Position numbers and translations under genes: made by a program. DNA of 64,000 nt from Phlebopus portentosus. Lineage: Eukaryota > Basidiomycota > Agaricomycetes > Boletales > Boletinellaceae. The stretch lies in NCBI GenBank assembly GCA_037892935.1, contig JAYXKI010000015.1, forward strand, positions 868,001-932,000, read 5' to 3'. The stretch's first letter is position 1, and each line of letters starts with the position of its first letter. Below are positions 1 through 12,536 of this stretch, piece after piece. A model generated the notes under the pieces. The model was not told where the DNA came from, did not search any database, and was given only the letters and a program-made list of their open reading frames with translations.

Positions 1-1896
1 ACCTACCCGAGCTCGCGATACCGGGAATAGACGTACCGCCTCCATTTCGCATCCCTGGCGGGACCGACATTATTACAGAACGTGCTGGAGGATCATACAC
101 CTTAGTAGACTTAAGCGTCGCTTGTCGTTATCTTGCTGCTCAATGCCAGATTCGACAAGGAAAATGGGCAGAAGCAACGGAGATGCTGGGGGAGTCCAAT
201 CCTTTCAGGGGTACAGACGGCGTTGGTCCTCGAATAGCTAACATTGATGGCGGTGTCAAGGTGAATACGACGTGTCTAACGTGCGCTTGCGTCTCACCGA
301 TGTTAGATTGAAGCGTCAATGTGTTATCTACGTGGATTATTGAAACTCAAGTTGAATCGCGGAGAGTCTGCAAAGGAGTCCTTTATGGAGGCTCTAGCTC
401 TGGATGTTAAATGCTATGAAGCGTTTGATCAGCTCATAAGCGGAGAAATGATGACCGCGGACGAAGGTGAAACTCCGAGGTCTCTTGAAAATAAACGCAA
501 AGATTTGCTGATATTCCTGCAGAATGGGAATTCGTACAAAGTTTAGCTTACAAGCAGCAAATACCCGAAGATGCGGAGTTCGTTCGACTCATATACACGT
601 CACGATTACGCAAGTATAAGCATGCCGAGGAGCACGCGCTTATACGCCAGCGACTGGTAGAAGAATTTAATCTCAAAGATAATGTCGACGTTCTCTACAG
701 TTTCGCCGATGCAGCTTATGCTCAGTTCAAATGGATGGACTGCTTCACTATCACGCAACGAATCCTATCGTTAGTGAACGTCCATGGGCATACCATGCCG
801 TTACATATCGCTTGCATGCACCATCTTCCGCACTTACATCCCAAGCTGTTCATCCTAGCTCACGAACTGGTGGAAAAGGAACCCGAGGCAGCTATGAGCT
901 GGTACGCAGTTGGCGTTTGGTACCTCAGTTCGAAGAAGTGGGCGGAAGCAAGGACGTACTTCAGTAAAACATCGCTCATGGATCCGCGATTTGCACCGGC
1001 ATGGATTGCGTTTGCTCATACTTTTGCCTTCGAAGGCGAGCATGATCATGCCGTCACGGCGTATTCGACGTGTGCGCGTCTGTTTACAGGGTAAGTTGTT
1101 CCCTTTCGGTGGTTGCATTTGAACTAAATAAGCTCTTTCAGGTCACATCTACCTTTGATGTTCGTCGGAATGGAACACATTATGCTCTCTAACTATGATA
1201 TGGCAGACGAAGCCCTGAATGCAGCGGACAAGATGTGCAATGGAGATCCTTTGCTATACAATGAACGAGGCGTAATGGCATTCAACCGGGGAAAGTAAGT
1301 ATCCTCAGTTTCCTTACGAATTTTAATTCTGACATATTGCAGCTATGAATCCGCGGTTTCTCTGTTCCAAAAGGCGCTCGAAATCTCAGACGTATCCCAG
1401 GGCTCACATAGTACGTGGGCAACAACGTACGTTAACTTAGGCTCAGCACTCGGTAAACTGGAGCGATACCAAGAAGCATGTGAGTCGTATCGTAAGGTTC
1501 TAGATATGGACCCTCGACATACCACTGCGCTTGCGTTTATGGGCAAAACGTACATGCTTATGGGTCGACTTGGGGACGCCGTTCAAAAGTTCCATGAAGT
1601 ATGTGCAAAGACTTCTCTTAAGGATGTCCTTTCTGAATCAATTCCTGATTTGTCAACAGTCACTGAGCGTTGATCCAGTCAACGGGCACGTCGTCGAACT
1701 CCTCAATCTTGCACTCGAAGCAAGCTTAGACCATGCGCCTCCACTTACTTCACCGGCTTCTAGCCTAGGTGTGAAAGCGGAGGAGTTCGTAAAGTCGGCG
1801 TCGAGGCAACAGGCCATCAAAGCTGCAAAGGTCGCTCACGCGAATCCATCCTGGAGAGATCCGCCGATTGAGGAAGGATTGATGAACATTGGTTGA
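1..1896 (+). CDS. APC6/Cdc16-like anaphase-promoting complex TPR subunit (5' partial)
   Basis: The family is the TPR-scaffold subunit of the anaphase-promoting complex (cyclosome), the nuclear E3 ubiquitin ligase that drives mitotic exit; in fungi it is called Cdc16 or Cut9. The gene enters from the left edge already coding. Six exons can be joined with GT-AG introns: <1-260, 307-466, 523-1090, 1142-1294, 1343-1598 and 1660-1896 (TGA). All joins keep frame and restore family-like text, for example CRYLAAQC, QGKWAEATEML, TPEDAEF-like IPEDAEF, RLRKYKHAEEHA, MPLHIACMHHL, and TPR helices such as SWYAVGVWYLSSKKWAEA and TTYVNLGSALGKLERYQEA. At least five to six TPR units are visible. The start codon lies outside the window. 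It converges with the minus-strand POT1-like gene. The TPR fold is certain; the APC6 assignment rests on overall pattern and is quite likely. Confidence 0.85.
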
Positions 1897-2385
1897 CAAT
1901 CTCTCTTGTTGTTCATACAATGTATTTGTATGAGACGTCGACAAGCTGATTGTGTAATTCAACGTTATTTATATTGCATATAGGGGATACATGCGTGTAT
2001 GTATGGTTGCAATGAGATAGTAACAAGGTGATATAGCAAGATGAAGGTTCGGGTAGGCAACCTGATAATGAAGATAGCACGATACTTCAACGACACGAAT
2101 AGTGCGCTGTCACAGAAAGCAGGTCGAGAAAGAGACATTGTACACGATATTGCACTATAGTCGTGAACTACAGAAAAGAATTTGGCGGCGTGGCTCGTCA
2201 AAGAAAATTGTTGGAATAGCAAGAAAAAGCAATCAAAACAGATTAGAAGACAAGACTGTGAACCGTGCCAGGAATTCAGCTACGTTTCTTCCCAGTTCGA
2301 GAGAGAGGTGCACTTACCGGACCAGCGCATCGGCTACTTGAAGAGGATGACATCAGAAGTGCAAGGAAAGACATCGACCGCGTGT
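1897..2385. other. Convergent 3' intergenic region
   Basis: This stretch of about 490 bp lies between the stop of the APC6-like gene and the stop of the POT1-like gene. It probably holds both 3' UTRs. A possible small terminal exon of the minus gene can be drawn here: a good donor GTAAGT on the minus strand near 2318, and a possible stop near 2234. I could not settle this, and no independent gene is visible. Confidence 0.4.
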
Positions 2386-3750
2386 TCACTTCACATCCCG
2401 ATTGTTACTGTTCCAAGGACCAGACTCCATGGCTTTAACAAACTGCTTAAACATCTCCCTCCTTCCTTCCAGATCACCATAAAATGAATCCACGGATCCG
2501 CTCTTTGCATGTTGCGGAACAGTAACCGTATCCGTTTTAGATTTGTACGAAATCCAGTCCAGTTTGCCATGGTAGACTGTTCCGAAGAGTATGCCGGACC
2601 ATCTGCTGATCTTGACGCTCTTGAGAAGGATGACGTCGCCTTCGGAAGGGCTCGGTAACTCGCGTGCCAGGCGGGATTTTTGCGAAAAGCAAGTTACACG
2701 GAATCCTCGCCTGAACTCGTAGCTGGATGCATCTGCTATAGTTAAGCTCACACAGAGCTCTGCACGAGTTTTGCAGAAGTTTGAGCATATTAGAGATCAC
2801 CATGGATAGTGGATACTCCAGGGACGTACCATCGGTTGTTGTTGTAGATGGAGGCTTCACAGTTTCGACAATTCCGAGAAGAGGCGTCGTCATGCCTTCC
2901 GTGAGAGACACGAGAGGAGGATAAGCAGTGTACTTGTATCCATGATGAGGACTGAATCCAAAAGAAATGACAATCGAGGGAACTGACATCATCAGAAGCA
3001 TCCACGACGGTGCTATCGCCCAGCGCCAGATTCTGACCGAGCTTTGGGGATGATCTGGGAGCAGGCAGTGATGCGAGTAAAGTTTCGTCGATCGACATTT
3101 TGGAAATTTCGGACTCAAGCAAGGAGCTTTCTGTGTTACGATCATTGCCTATATCAGGTTGTCAGATTGCGTATAGGGGTCATTTATAGGAGGCGCACAC
3201 CTCGTCGTGTATCTATCACGTCGCCATCTGCGACGCAAGCACCACCACGAACGGATTGGATAGACAGGAAGCTACTGAACACCAATGAGAAAGGAAGCAG
3301 TCCACTTCCGTGCGGAACCAGCTCATGGATGACCCTGGCACCCTCCAGGGAGATTTTGATAGTTTGATTTAGTGCAAAGACGAAACGTATAAGCTCTGGA
3401 CAAGTTATGAAGATACGAAGAGCCTCGTGAGCCTCCCTCTTCTGGTCTGCGATATCGGATGCATCTCCTGACTGCAGAGGCTGAACCAAGAGGATCTCAA
3501 CCTCTTTCTGCGTTGATCGCGTCTCGTGGACACGTCCCTCTATCCAACCAATCTCAGAATCATTGCCGGCGTCAACGCACGCTGAAGCAGAGGCGAGCGT
3601 AGCCTCGATTTCAGACCATTGCTTTAAGTAAGACAGATCATTGAAGAAAGGCGCAGGTGGAATTTGTTTGGTCTTCGTTGGCATATCGCATATACGATTG
3701 CTAGGAGATGATGATGGTGAGGTCAAAAGATCGAATTTAATCGCGGTCAT
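2386..3750 (-). CDS. POT1/Cdc13-like telomeric single-strand DNA-binding protein
   Basis: POT1 proteins bind the telomeric G-rich overhang through OB folds and belong to shelterin. The C-terminal exons here match a Telo_bind OB fold: YTAYPPLVSLTEG, then LLGIVETVKPPS, then FRVTCFSQKSRLARELP, then GDVILLKSVKI, ending in KLDWISY. An upstream exon (about 3184-3750) reads like a further OB fold, with ITCPELIRFVFALNQ, ISLEGARV and HGSGLLPFSLVFS. In-frame joins link them: donor after DTRRG near 3186, a 55-nt intron after VVDASD, and an acceptor before LCVSLTIADASS. The start is placed at MTAIKFDLL, but an intron with acceptor near 3769 can also join it to the ORFs at 3851-4432. The stop at 2386 leaves a protein shorter than S. 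pombe Pot1 unless extra 3' exons exist. The family call is by motif pattern only. Confidence 0.62.
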
Positions 3751-3850
3751 AGTGGTAGTATCATTCCTAGTAAGTAGTATGTAATGATCAGAAGCACGGT
3801 CGTCCGTCACACCACGCGCCGGGGCTGAAGCGCCTCTCGCGACTTGCCCT

Positions 3851-4432
3851 TCACCCATCACCATCAATATTCAAAGTTGCCTTCTTGTACATTCTGGATT
3901 TCGTCTCTCGATACGCGAACATAAATTGCTGATTTCCGTGCTCTAGGCCAAAGCCGAGATCTACCACTGACTTATACCAGAACGACGTCGGCAGGAACAG
4001 TCTCTCCGCAGTCGCGTTCGTCTTTTTGTCTTCTCTCTCCGTTATCGCAACTTTGCAAGACACTACATAGTATTCGCTACCCGCGTTGGACAATTATTTA
4101 GCCTGAAGTGCCGAGCCTGGCATGGTTATCTGACATAGGAAACCTAGTTCTCCTGTCTGGCCTACCGTGATTCTTGACAGTCTAGAAGGATCGCTTGCAA
4201 ATTCGCTACAGTAATTGGAGTAAGGGAACGACGAAGATGGTATAGGATAAAGTAATTCCGCAAGACAATGAAGATCAAAGAACCAGCAAATCATCATCGG
4301 CATCGACGCGTACAAGTTTCAAATCCACCTTCATAGACATGCCCTTTGGTACAACGGAGCTATGCTTGAGGTATCGAGCAACCGATGCCCTCTGCGCGGC
4401 GTTTGAAGTGGTAACCAAACTGAGCAACTTGA
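3851..4432 (-). CDS. Unassigned minus-strand exons (separate gene or 5' part of the POT1-like gene)
   Basis: I do not recognise this product. Three stretches read as coding on the minus strand: one around 4300-4432 (KLLSLVTTSNAAQRASVARY and a later KVDLKLVRVDADDDLLVL), one around 4150-4215 (ANLQAILLDCQES), and 3851-4085 (EYYVVSCKVAITE, AERLFLPTSFWYKS, LGFGLEHGNQQFMFAYRE). The second and third join across a GT-AG intron (donor GTAGGC, acceptor GGGTAG) in frame. The last exon either stops at 3851 after NIDGDG or splices at GG/GTGAAG into the POT1-like start region at about 3769, which keeps frame. The second reading would make one long telomere-protein gene. No domain is assigned. Confidence 0.35.
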
Positions 4433-5396
4433 AGGAGGGTCATTTAGGTTTCCAAAATGGGCTCAATTGATGTTGATGGCTCGAAACGTCTAGCTAGCAA
4501 CAGCAACTCTGTTGTCGTTTTTCAAGAGTACTTATGCTCTTAGTCTTACAAGTATTCCGCCATGGAAAGCAAGCCGGCGGTCTGGCTTCTATTTCGGCTA
4601 TCCGTACTTATATGGTTGTCAACAAATCTTCAACGACATTCGTCTAAATCCTTCTGTCGTTAAGCTCTCGTCTGGTCTGATAGGACATGGGTGGTGAAAC
4701 AGCAAAAAATCTGGATGAGTAGCTTCCAATTCAATCGAAAATTTTATCCAAGTTATCAGCAATCCAATCCAACTCACATCGCAATGTTACAGTCCTCGTG
4801 GTCAAAAAGAGGAAAGATTTTCACCCGCGAAATGGTAAGTAATCAAATTGCTTTGGATCTTCTTGACAAGTCCGAATTCGAGCTTAGGTTTCCAACCCTG
4901 GAATGTAACGACTCTTCCAAATTCTGATGAAGGGACATACCCGTTTCTCCAACCCATTTACAAAAGTGTTTGGCTTCTTTTCTTCTGCGATGAAACGTGC
5001 CATCGGCTTTGTATTCTTAGCTGTATAAGAATACGAAGGGTGTGAAAAAATCTTCACTTTCCCCTCCCGCTTTACCTTCGTCGACAAACGAGCGGCAATA
5101 CACGTCCACCATCGCAGTTTTTCTGCTCAATCGGTGCCCGTACCAACTGCGGGGGAAGCACCCGACAACCTGGAACCGGAAGACAGCTTCGTAGAATTCC
5201 GCGACGCTCTGAAGCGATCGCCCTTGAACTTAGCGACGGTGACGCGATTGAGTCGCATGGCCAGGGTCAATCAATCTGGTCGATCTCGATCGTATATATT
5301 GGCAAGTCGTCAAGGTTCCAGGCAAATATAACATAAAGTGCACCTTCAAATCTTTCTTTATTCTATTTCCCCTCTGCTCCCATCGGGTTTACAAAG
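4433..5396. other. Intergenic region, divergent promoters likely
   Basis: About 960 bp lie between the minus-strand exons and the ankyrin gene. Short ORFs on both strands have no family features. One plus-strand stretch at 5134-5331 (EDSFVEFRDALKRSPLNLA, then TRLSRMARVNQSGRS) reads somewhat like protein but has no ATG and no clear splice partner. The segment just before 5397 is C/T-rich, as in basidiomycete promoters. Confidence 0.4.
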
Positions 5397-8300
5397 ATGG
5401 TCGTGGATTTCATGCTGCGCGATGCCGCCATCTGCGGTGATGTCGATACATTTCGTCGGTTAGTTCAGGACGGGGAGGACGCAAATACCGTTCTTGGACC
5501 ACTAATTCTCGGAGCACCAAGGTGTGTACTCTTCCCACATTCGAAATCACGCGAGCTGATGCAGACTATACACCTTTGCAAATTGCGTAGCTTCGAGGAC
5601 TTGGACCCACGTTGCTCGCAAGACAGTGCTCCCGGGCGGTTGTCAATTCTGTCTTTCCTTCTTGAAAACCACTGTCTCACATTGTACACTCTCAATGCGT
5701 CACACTCATCACTTAAGGGTCTGACACCCCTGGGCATGGCAACATACCTTAACCGACTGGATTTTGTAACTGTTTTATTGGGAAAGGGGGACGGACTTGT
5801 GCTGGTAGATGGCGTGGATAGCCAGAGAGCCACTCCAATCATGTGTAAGCTTTTTCGTTCAACCGCGTTTCATTCGTGAAGAAAGTCTGAGTTATAAATT
5901 CAGATGCTGCCCGAGATGGACATGACGATCTTTTGCTATATTTGGTCGGTCAATTTTCTATCCTGAAGTCTTTTGGATTTGAAACTCAAGCTACATCCTG
6001 CTGCAGATTCGCCAAGGAGCCAAAACAAATTCCGTAGACTGCTACTATCACTCTGTTCTATTTTACGCAACGTCCACTCCACGATGTCTATGGGCATGCG
6101 AGCTAAACCTCCGACTTCAACGAGCACAATCCTTATTAGTAAGTTTGTCGTCTCAACGTAACCCTTCCATCGGCTTAACTTATCTCAGTCCCACGGAAAG
6201 AAACGGAAGCTAAAGCTCACTATGCGACAAGATATTGGCTATTACAACGCCCAGGCTTGTCTATATCGACACCATGCTACGTATCCTTTGTCATCATCGG
6301 CCATACATTCATGCATGAAACGACTTGTGACGTCCATCTCGTCCTCCGACCTCTCCGCTGTTCACCACCTTCTTTTCCCCTCGCGAGACTCGCAAGATCC
6401 GAGTGTGCCGGTGCCGATGCCAGTTCTCGTCAACCACCCAGATGAAAATGGTTGGTCAGCTATTCATTATTGCGTTACTTTGCCGCGACCAAGCGTATCT
6501 GTCCTCGATGTACTTTTCCTTGCTGGTGCCGACCTTTCACTGTACACGGCCGACGGCACGATGACGCCATTACACGCTCTTGCTCGATTTGGCGCAAGCG
6601 GGAATACTGGTTCTTTCCGACTATATGCGTTTATCGTCCACCTCGTACGCGACCTTGGAGCACCACTTGGTGCAGTTGATCTGCAAGGCGAGACATGTAT
6701 CCATGTTGCTGCACGTTGCGGGAGCTGCGCCGAAATTCTCATGGCATTCTTAGAGTGCGATGTAGATGGGTCCATAGTGAAGATCAAGAACAATAACGGG
6801 TAGGTTAATTGTAATTCCGAGGTGTTTCAGATTCAAGTGCTAAATCTTCATTTGTCACTCAGTCAGACAGCTTATGAGGTCGCGAAGCCGGAGTTCCGCT
6901 ACGCGTTTGAGCAAGATGAAGGCTCCGTTAGGCCCGGCTCTGCTGCGTCGCTACGCACGATTAGACCTTCCTATTCATCTTCTTCGCTAGCTACTAATCG
7001 CTCGTCTGGATCCTCGAGTTCCTCCGGTTCTTTTCAGGACGATGAAGAGGAGGAGCATGAACAATTTCCGCCTCCAGTGTCTCGCGAAAAAGAGTGTTTA
7101 CGCTCGGTGCTTATATCCCCAGAAGAAGCCCAGCGACTACTGGATAATCTTGAATGCGTTGCCGAGCAGCTACGGATGTCTCGTATTAGGGATGACAATC
7201 ACGCTCATCCATATAGCGCGCTCAAGGGCAAAGGCAAAGAACCAGCCGATCTCGATGATGTGGAGGAACTTTTGCAGTTGACGCGCCAGAGTAGCTCGGA
7301 TCTCTTAGAACGATTTCGTCAACTCATTGACTTTGAGCTGGACGATTTGCAATCTGCGAAGGACGTACATGCATCGCTTGAGCAGCTTATCTTGCGACTT
7401 GAGGAAAGAGCTCTTGCTGAGCAGGTGGAAGAATGCTCTGCGACCCCGACGTTGACTTACCGAAGATCCTCGGCAACTCCTTCGCTTGTTGCGTCTGGGT
7501 CAACCGCTTCTCTAGCTTCCCTTGCGGACCTCGCAGCGCTTGCCACACCTACAGGTTCACCGCGCATGGGTACGGAAGATCTCAGAACCACGCGGTTTGG
7601 CAAAACGTTTACAGTTGAAGATGGAGAAGCAGAAATAGATTTTGCATGTGCATTGGCTGCAGGGAGCGTTACTCGACAGCGGCGTGCGTCTGCCTTGAGC
7701 GGAGTCTTCGCCCTAGCCACTACAGAGAGCTCCATCTCCCCAGACTTGACGCTTCCATTCTCAGATCCGAGCTCACCGCTTGAGGACGGCGTCAATCTCG
7801 TTTCTATCCCTCCGACGCGGGCACCTGAAGTGCACGAGTCCATCTTTCACCCGCAAGAACCGGAAAGTTCCCCAGGTGTACGTGTGGGGAGAAAAGCTAA
7901 GGGGGAGTCATGGCTCGACCCATATGTTCGGCGTGCCAACTCGGATATCCTCAAAGCACATCTAGCGAACCTGCTGGAAATTGAGCAAATGCTTTTCGGG
8001 GAGGAAGACAGGGAACGCGAGGATGCTCCGAGCCCTGGAAGTGTATCCAGTGAGGAGGATGGAGTAGGTTGGAGGGAGGGCGTGGACGTTGCAGAGGTGC
8101 ACGAGACGGACTCAAATGTATGGGAAGGGCTAGACGGCGAGGGTGATTATGGCAACTTTTTGGAAATTTTTGATGTGGATGAGGACGATGCAATCAATTA
8201 CCATGAGGAAGGTAACGCTCCGTTCTTGGACTTGGTCATTTCGACGAAATGTGGAAATGAGGAAGACGATGGGTGTTGTTCGAATCGAGCGTCGACGGTC

Positions 8301-9070
8301 AAACCTACGAATAGGGGCAGTGTATTTGCATGTGGACCTCCCTCGGCGTTGGATATCCTGAAGATTGCACGACGAGAACTCTATGCCGCCGAAGAGACCA
8401 TGCTGACGGTGAGACTCCTCAGGAGTGTAAGCTGAACATACTTGACTGACTTTACTTTTCTATAGGCCTGCCGTTCTGTCGAAACAGCCCAGCACTACAT
8501 CAGCGAAGCTGAGTCTCTAACGAGCGATATCTTCGAGAAAATGGACCATGTCGTACAAGCTTCGCAGCTCACTTCTGCGTTGAGCGATATTCACTCAGCC
8601 GAAGCGGCTGTTTCTCCGCAGAGCCGGAGTCGTAACGCTTCGATCAGCAGCAGTGCGAATACGTATTACGGCCGTACACCGGCAGGTTCGCCAGTCATAC
8701 AGCGCACGAAAAAGTATGCGGGATATAATGTCAATGCTAACGCGGAGTCTCGCGCTCTGCCCCGTCCTCCTCCTGTGCGCTCTTCAACACGTACCTCGCG
8801 AGAGCAATCTCTGGCCCGCCATCCATCCATCGATTCCCTCCTATCAATATCATCATCGCATGTATCTTCCGGCGATTCTCCGGTCAAGGTGTCAGCAGCC
8901 ATCAGCCACTGTTGTTACCTATGGAAGGAATGCGTACACTGCGTCGTTTGCTCGTGCGCAAGATACCACTTTGGTTAGACGCGACGGCGTATGATGTAGA
9001 TAAGGCATGTACGTGGGTTGGCGTTGTCCAGGCTGTTGTTCAAAACGTGCGGCGTGCAAGGATGGTATGA
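5397..9070 (+). CDS. Ankyrin-repeat protein with long Ser/acidic linker
   Basis: The N-terminal exons carry ankyrin-type units: LRDAAICGDVDTFRRLVQDG, then TPLQIAA after two introns (about 5522-5563 and 5584-5626), then GLTPLGMATYLNRLDFVTVLL, and YAARDGHDDLLLYLV after 5845. Further units lie in 6222-6800 (NGWSAIHYCVTLPR, MTPLHALARFG, GETCIHVAARCG) and then QTAYEVAKPEF after 6868. Next comes a Ser-rich and acidic low-complexity region, helical text (EEAQRLLDNLECVAEQLR, DDLQSAKDVHASLEQLI), another acidic stretch, and a final exon reached by a 44-nt intron. That intron joins SISSSH to PLLLPMEGMRTLRRLLVRKI and the gene ends at TGA 9068-9070. Ankyrin repeats mediate protein contacts; no catalytic domain is visible. 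The start at 5397 is the first good ATG. Some inner introns are approximate. Confidence 0.75.
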
Positions 9071-9845
9071 AAGCTGTTTGAGCGAAAATCATGACGATAG
9101 CGGCGACCTTGTCTGTGCTGATGCTGCTGCTGCAGAAACAGGGGTCTCAAGAGCATTTGGCTCCGACTATGGACCTTAAGCCTTCTTCTGACTTGACGTA
9201 TTCCTGTTTTCTATCGCAGCTTCACTTGGAAACTTCAACAGCTGTATCATACGTGTCGTTCGCATCTGCATCCGTGCATTCTCGCATTCATTTCACTGTC
9301 CCCATTCGTTTTACGTTTCTTCGATTTGCCACTTCTTTCTTTTTTTTTTGCTTTCACGCCACCCAACGTTTTTTGCACTTTGATTTGTTCCATTCCGCAT
9401 CAATAACTTCGACCCTTCGGTCAATAACTTTTCATTCTGTATCATTCATTTGTCGAAGATCGGTGCAATACTAGTGATAAAGTACTTTACTTGCCGTTAA
9501 TAGTTTATGTTAGGTTATTTAGCTCTTTGTTATTTGTCTGGAAAGTATTGTGCTCATAGTATTAATTGGATTTGCTATATCGTGTACTCTATGCTGGCTG
9601 AGGGATTGAATGTCCGCGCCCCTGATCCGGTAATACCGGTTGATCGTCGGTTGTGTCCGTCGCGGGGTCGATATCACATGCGAGCGAGATGACCTTGTGC
9701 CCGGAGCATTACCTCGGGATGAGTGATATTTAGAACCGATACATCCAATCATACTTCTCGCATATCGCTTCTTCCCCTCCCCCGTAGTTACATCTCCTTG
9801 TAAGAACTCGTTGTTTGAAGTCAAAGTTGGTTGCAATTGTTCGAG
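9071..9845. other. Intergenic: 3' UTR of ankyrin gene and promoter of b5-ACAD gene
   Basis: About 775 bp between two plus-strand genes. It includes a pyrimidine-rich stretch around 9330-9480 with a run of T. No ORF with family features was found. Confidence 0.5.
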
Positions 9846-12298
9846 ATGGCGTCCCCTCAGTTCAAGAAGTTCACTCGAGAGGAAGTGGAGAAGGTGTGTG
9901 CAGCGTTTAGATTAGGCTTTGAAAGTCGAGGTGAGACTGACGAGTTGCGAACGAAATAGCATAACACCCCGGATGACTTGGTACGTTCATTTTACCCGTA
10001 GACAAGCCAGATGCTAACCGACGAACGACGAATGGTTTGTGTGGCATATAACCAGTGGGTCATTATCGACACGAAAGTTTACAACCTCTCGCGGTTCAAG
10101 GACCTCCATCCAGGAGGTGTCTCAGTCTTGCTGGACCCAGAGATCGGTACGTCCTTCCGCCTGTCCATTTCTTCATCACCTCTTCACTGACTTGCGCATG
10201 CCACTGTCAATGATCAGCCGGACAAGACGCAACAGAAGCCTTCTTTGGTCTACATCGTCACGAGGTTCTCCTACGGCCGCAGTACAAGCGCCTCCAAATC
10301 GGTGTCATCGACGGCGAAGAAGAGCAGATCAAGCCTCCTCAGGTCGGCGCGCTCAGCAAGGTCCCCTATGCCGAGCCCGCTTGGTTAAGCGAGGGGTATC
10401 ATTCCCCGTATTACAAGAAGGTATGTGTTCAGAGTTTGCAAGTTGATTGAATCGAATTAACGGTATGATGCCGTGGAACGACAGTCGCATCGTGAGCTGC
10501 AGAAGGCCATGCGCAAGTTCGTGGATGAGGTTATATATGAAGACGGTCAGGTACGTTAATCCTATCTTGATGGCTTCTTCCGTAAATGACCCGCGTTATT
10601 TAGGCTCGTGAAGCTGACGGCAAGCGCCCTTCGCAACACGTAATAGACAAGATGGCGTATGTCGTTACTTCGGAATCAAGTCAAGAACCTTGATTTTTAC
10701 TCTTTTTTTGTGCTAGCGAGGTCGAACTGCATGCGATGCGTATGGGGCCCGGAAAGCATCTGAAAGGGCGAACATTGTTCAACGGAATCGTAACTCCGGA
10801 AGAGGTAAGATCATGAGCGTCTATGGAAGAGCTACTGATTGACCCTATGCACTGCCAGTTTGATTACTTTCATGAGGTATCATTAAGCCCTCATCCGGCG
10901 AAGAAGGTTAATATCTAACTTCATTTCAAGCTTGTTATTACGCAGGAACTTACCCGCATCGGTGCGCGAGGGTACGGAGACGGTAAGTTCTTTTGCAAGC
11001 GCAAGAGGTTCGTATTGCTGATGGATTTATGTTCAGGTTTGCTCGGAGGCAAAGTCATTGGTTTACCACCGGTCTTGAACTTCGGTCGTCCTGAGATCAG
11101 AGATAAAGTAGTCCCTGAGGTATTATCAGGCAAGAAATTTATCTGTTTGGCCATCTCGGAAGCTCACGCCGGGAGCGACGTGTTCGGGCTGCAAACAACG
11201 GCTACTAGACGGAGGACGGGAAGTATTGGATTGTGAATGGGGCGAAGAAGTGGATCACGAATGGAACGTAAGTCTTTTCTTCTGGATTCTTGCCTGGGTT
11301 GGTTCTGAGCATCTCTTTTCTAGATTCGCAGATTAGTGAGTGATATGTTTTGTGAAAGATAAATAGGATTGCTGACAAGTCGTCTCAGCTTCACAACAGG
11401 GTGCAAAACAGACGTAGGGCAATCTTAGTTTTGGTCTTGTAAATGTTCATCTGACTTCTGTTCTCCAGAACGGCTTCACTGTTCTTCTCATTCCGCGCGG
11501 TGAGGGTGTTGAAACCAAACCTATCAAGACAGCATACTCGTCGACGGCAGGGACTGCATACATCACATATGACAACGTCAAAGTACCTGTCGAGAATACA
11601 CTTGGAGAAGAAGGTGCTGGCATTTACGTCATGCTCAGCAATTTTAACCACGAACGTTGGGTGATGTGCTGTAGCTCGGCACGAGTTCAGCGATTGATTG
11701 TTGAGGAGTGTCTTAAGTGCGTTATCCTTTTGCTTTGTCTTGTGAGCGTTTATAAATACGGAAACGTAGATGGGCATCGCAACGTAAAGTCTTCGGCAAG
11801 CCTTTGATCGGCCAGGCTGTCGTAAGGGCCAAAATTGCAGGCATGATCCAGCGTGCGGAGGCCATTCAGGCTTGGCTGGAGCATATCACATATCAGATGT
11901 GCAACATGGCATATAAGCAACAGGCTCAGAAACTTGCGGGGTGGGTTTACCCTTCGTTCTCTCTGGTCATGTCTTCCGTTTGCTCATTATTGTTGCGTTG
12001 TTTGGTACAGTCCAATTGCCTTCTTGAAATCATTCAGCACCCAATCAGCCCGACAGACTGCACAAGATGCGGTACAGATCTTCGGTGGGCGCGGGATCAC
12101 TCAGAGCGGCATGGGCAAGTTCATCGAGCATGTACGTTCCCTTCTACATCCTTCATATTCCACCGGTTTATTTCTTATTGCTTTTAGTATCATCGCACTG
12201 TTCCATTTGACGCTTTATTGGGCGGTGCAGAAGACGTTCTCGCCGATCTTGGAGTACGGCAGGCAGTGCGCTCGATGCCCAAGGATGCAAGATTGTAA
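9846..12298 (+). CDS. Cytochrome b5-acyl-CoA dehydrogenase fusion (apparent frameshift near 11209)
   Basis: The family oxidises acyl-CoA thioesters using FAD; the N-terminal cytochrome b5 domain binds heme. The start MASPQFKKFTREEVEK at 9846 leads through short introns to the heme motif LHPGGVSVLLDPEIAGQDA and a second ligand region FGLHRHEV. The dehydrogenase part follows: ELTRIGARGYGDG, GLPPVLNFG, CLAISEAHAGSDVFGLQTTA, then YWIVNGAKKWITNGT, GFTVLLIPRGEG, NFNHERWVMCCSSARVQR, KVFGKPLIGQAVVRAKIAGM, and QDAVQIFGGRGITQSGMGK. The stop is TAA at 12296-12298. Between TTATR and EDGKYWIV the reading frame shifts by one base at about 11209, and no plausible intron explains it. This is either a real loss-of-function change or an assembly error. 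Roughly a dozen introns are present. Confidence 0.85.
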
Positions 12299-12536
12299 CG
12301 TGTGTGAATGATGACACTATTGTTCCTGTATCCGATTGACCCCATTCACTTTGTGAGAGTTCTCAGCATTACTTTAGCCGTAGAATACATAACATACTTT
12401 ATTCCTTTTACTTTTCTTATCCACTCAATCATGCGTAAATATTAATATACGCGTTTATTCCGTGGTAAAGGAGCTACCGGAAGGATCGTCATTCTACTGT
12501 TTGATAACTAGGAGGTGAAGTGATGGAAGTGAACGT

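Noticed and set aside
5134..5331. Possible small gene or 5' exon before the ankyrin gene
   Set aside because: No ATG, no convincing splice site into the ankyrin gene, and no recognised domain; kept only as a note in the intergenic entry.
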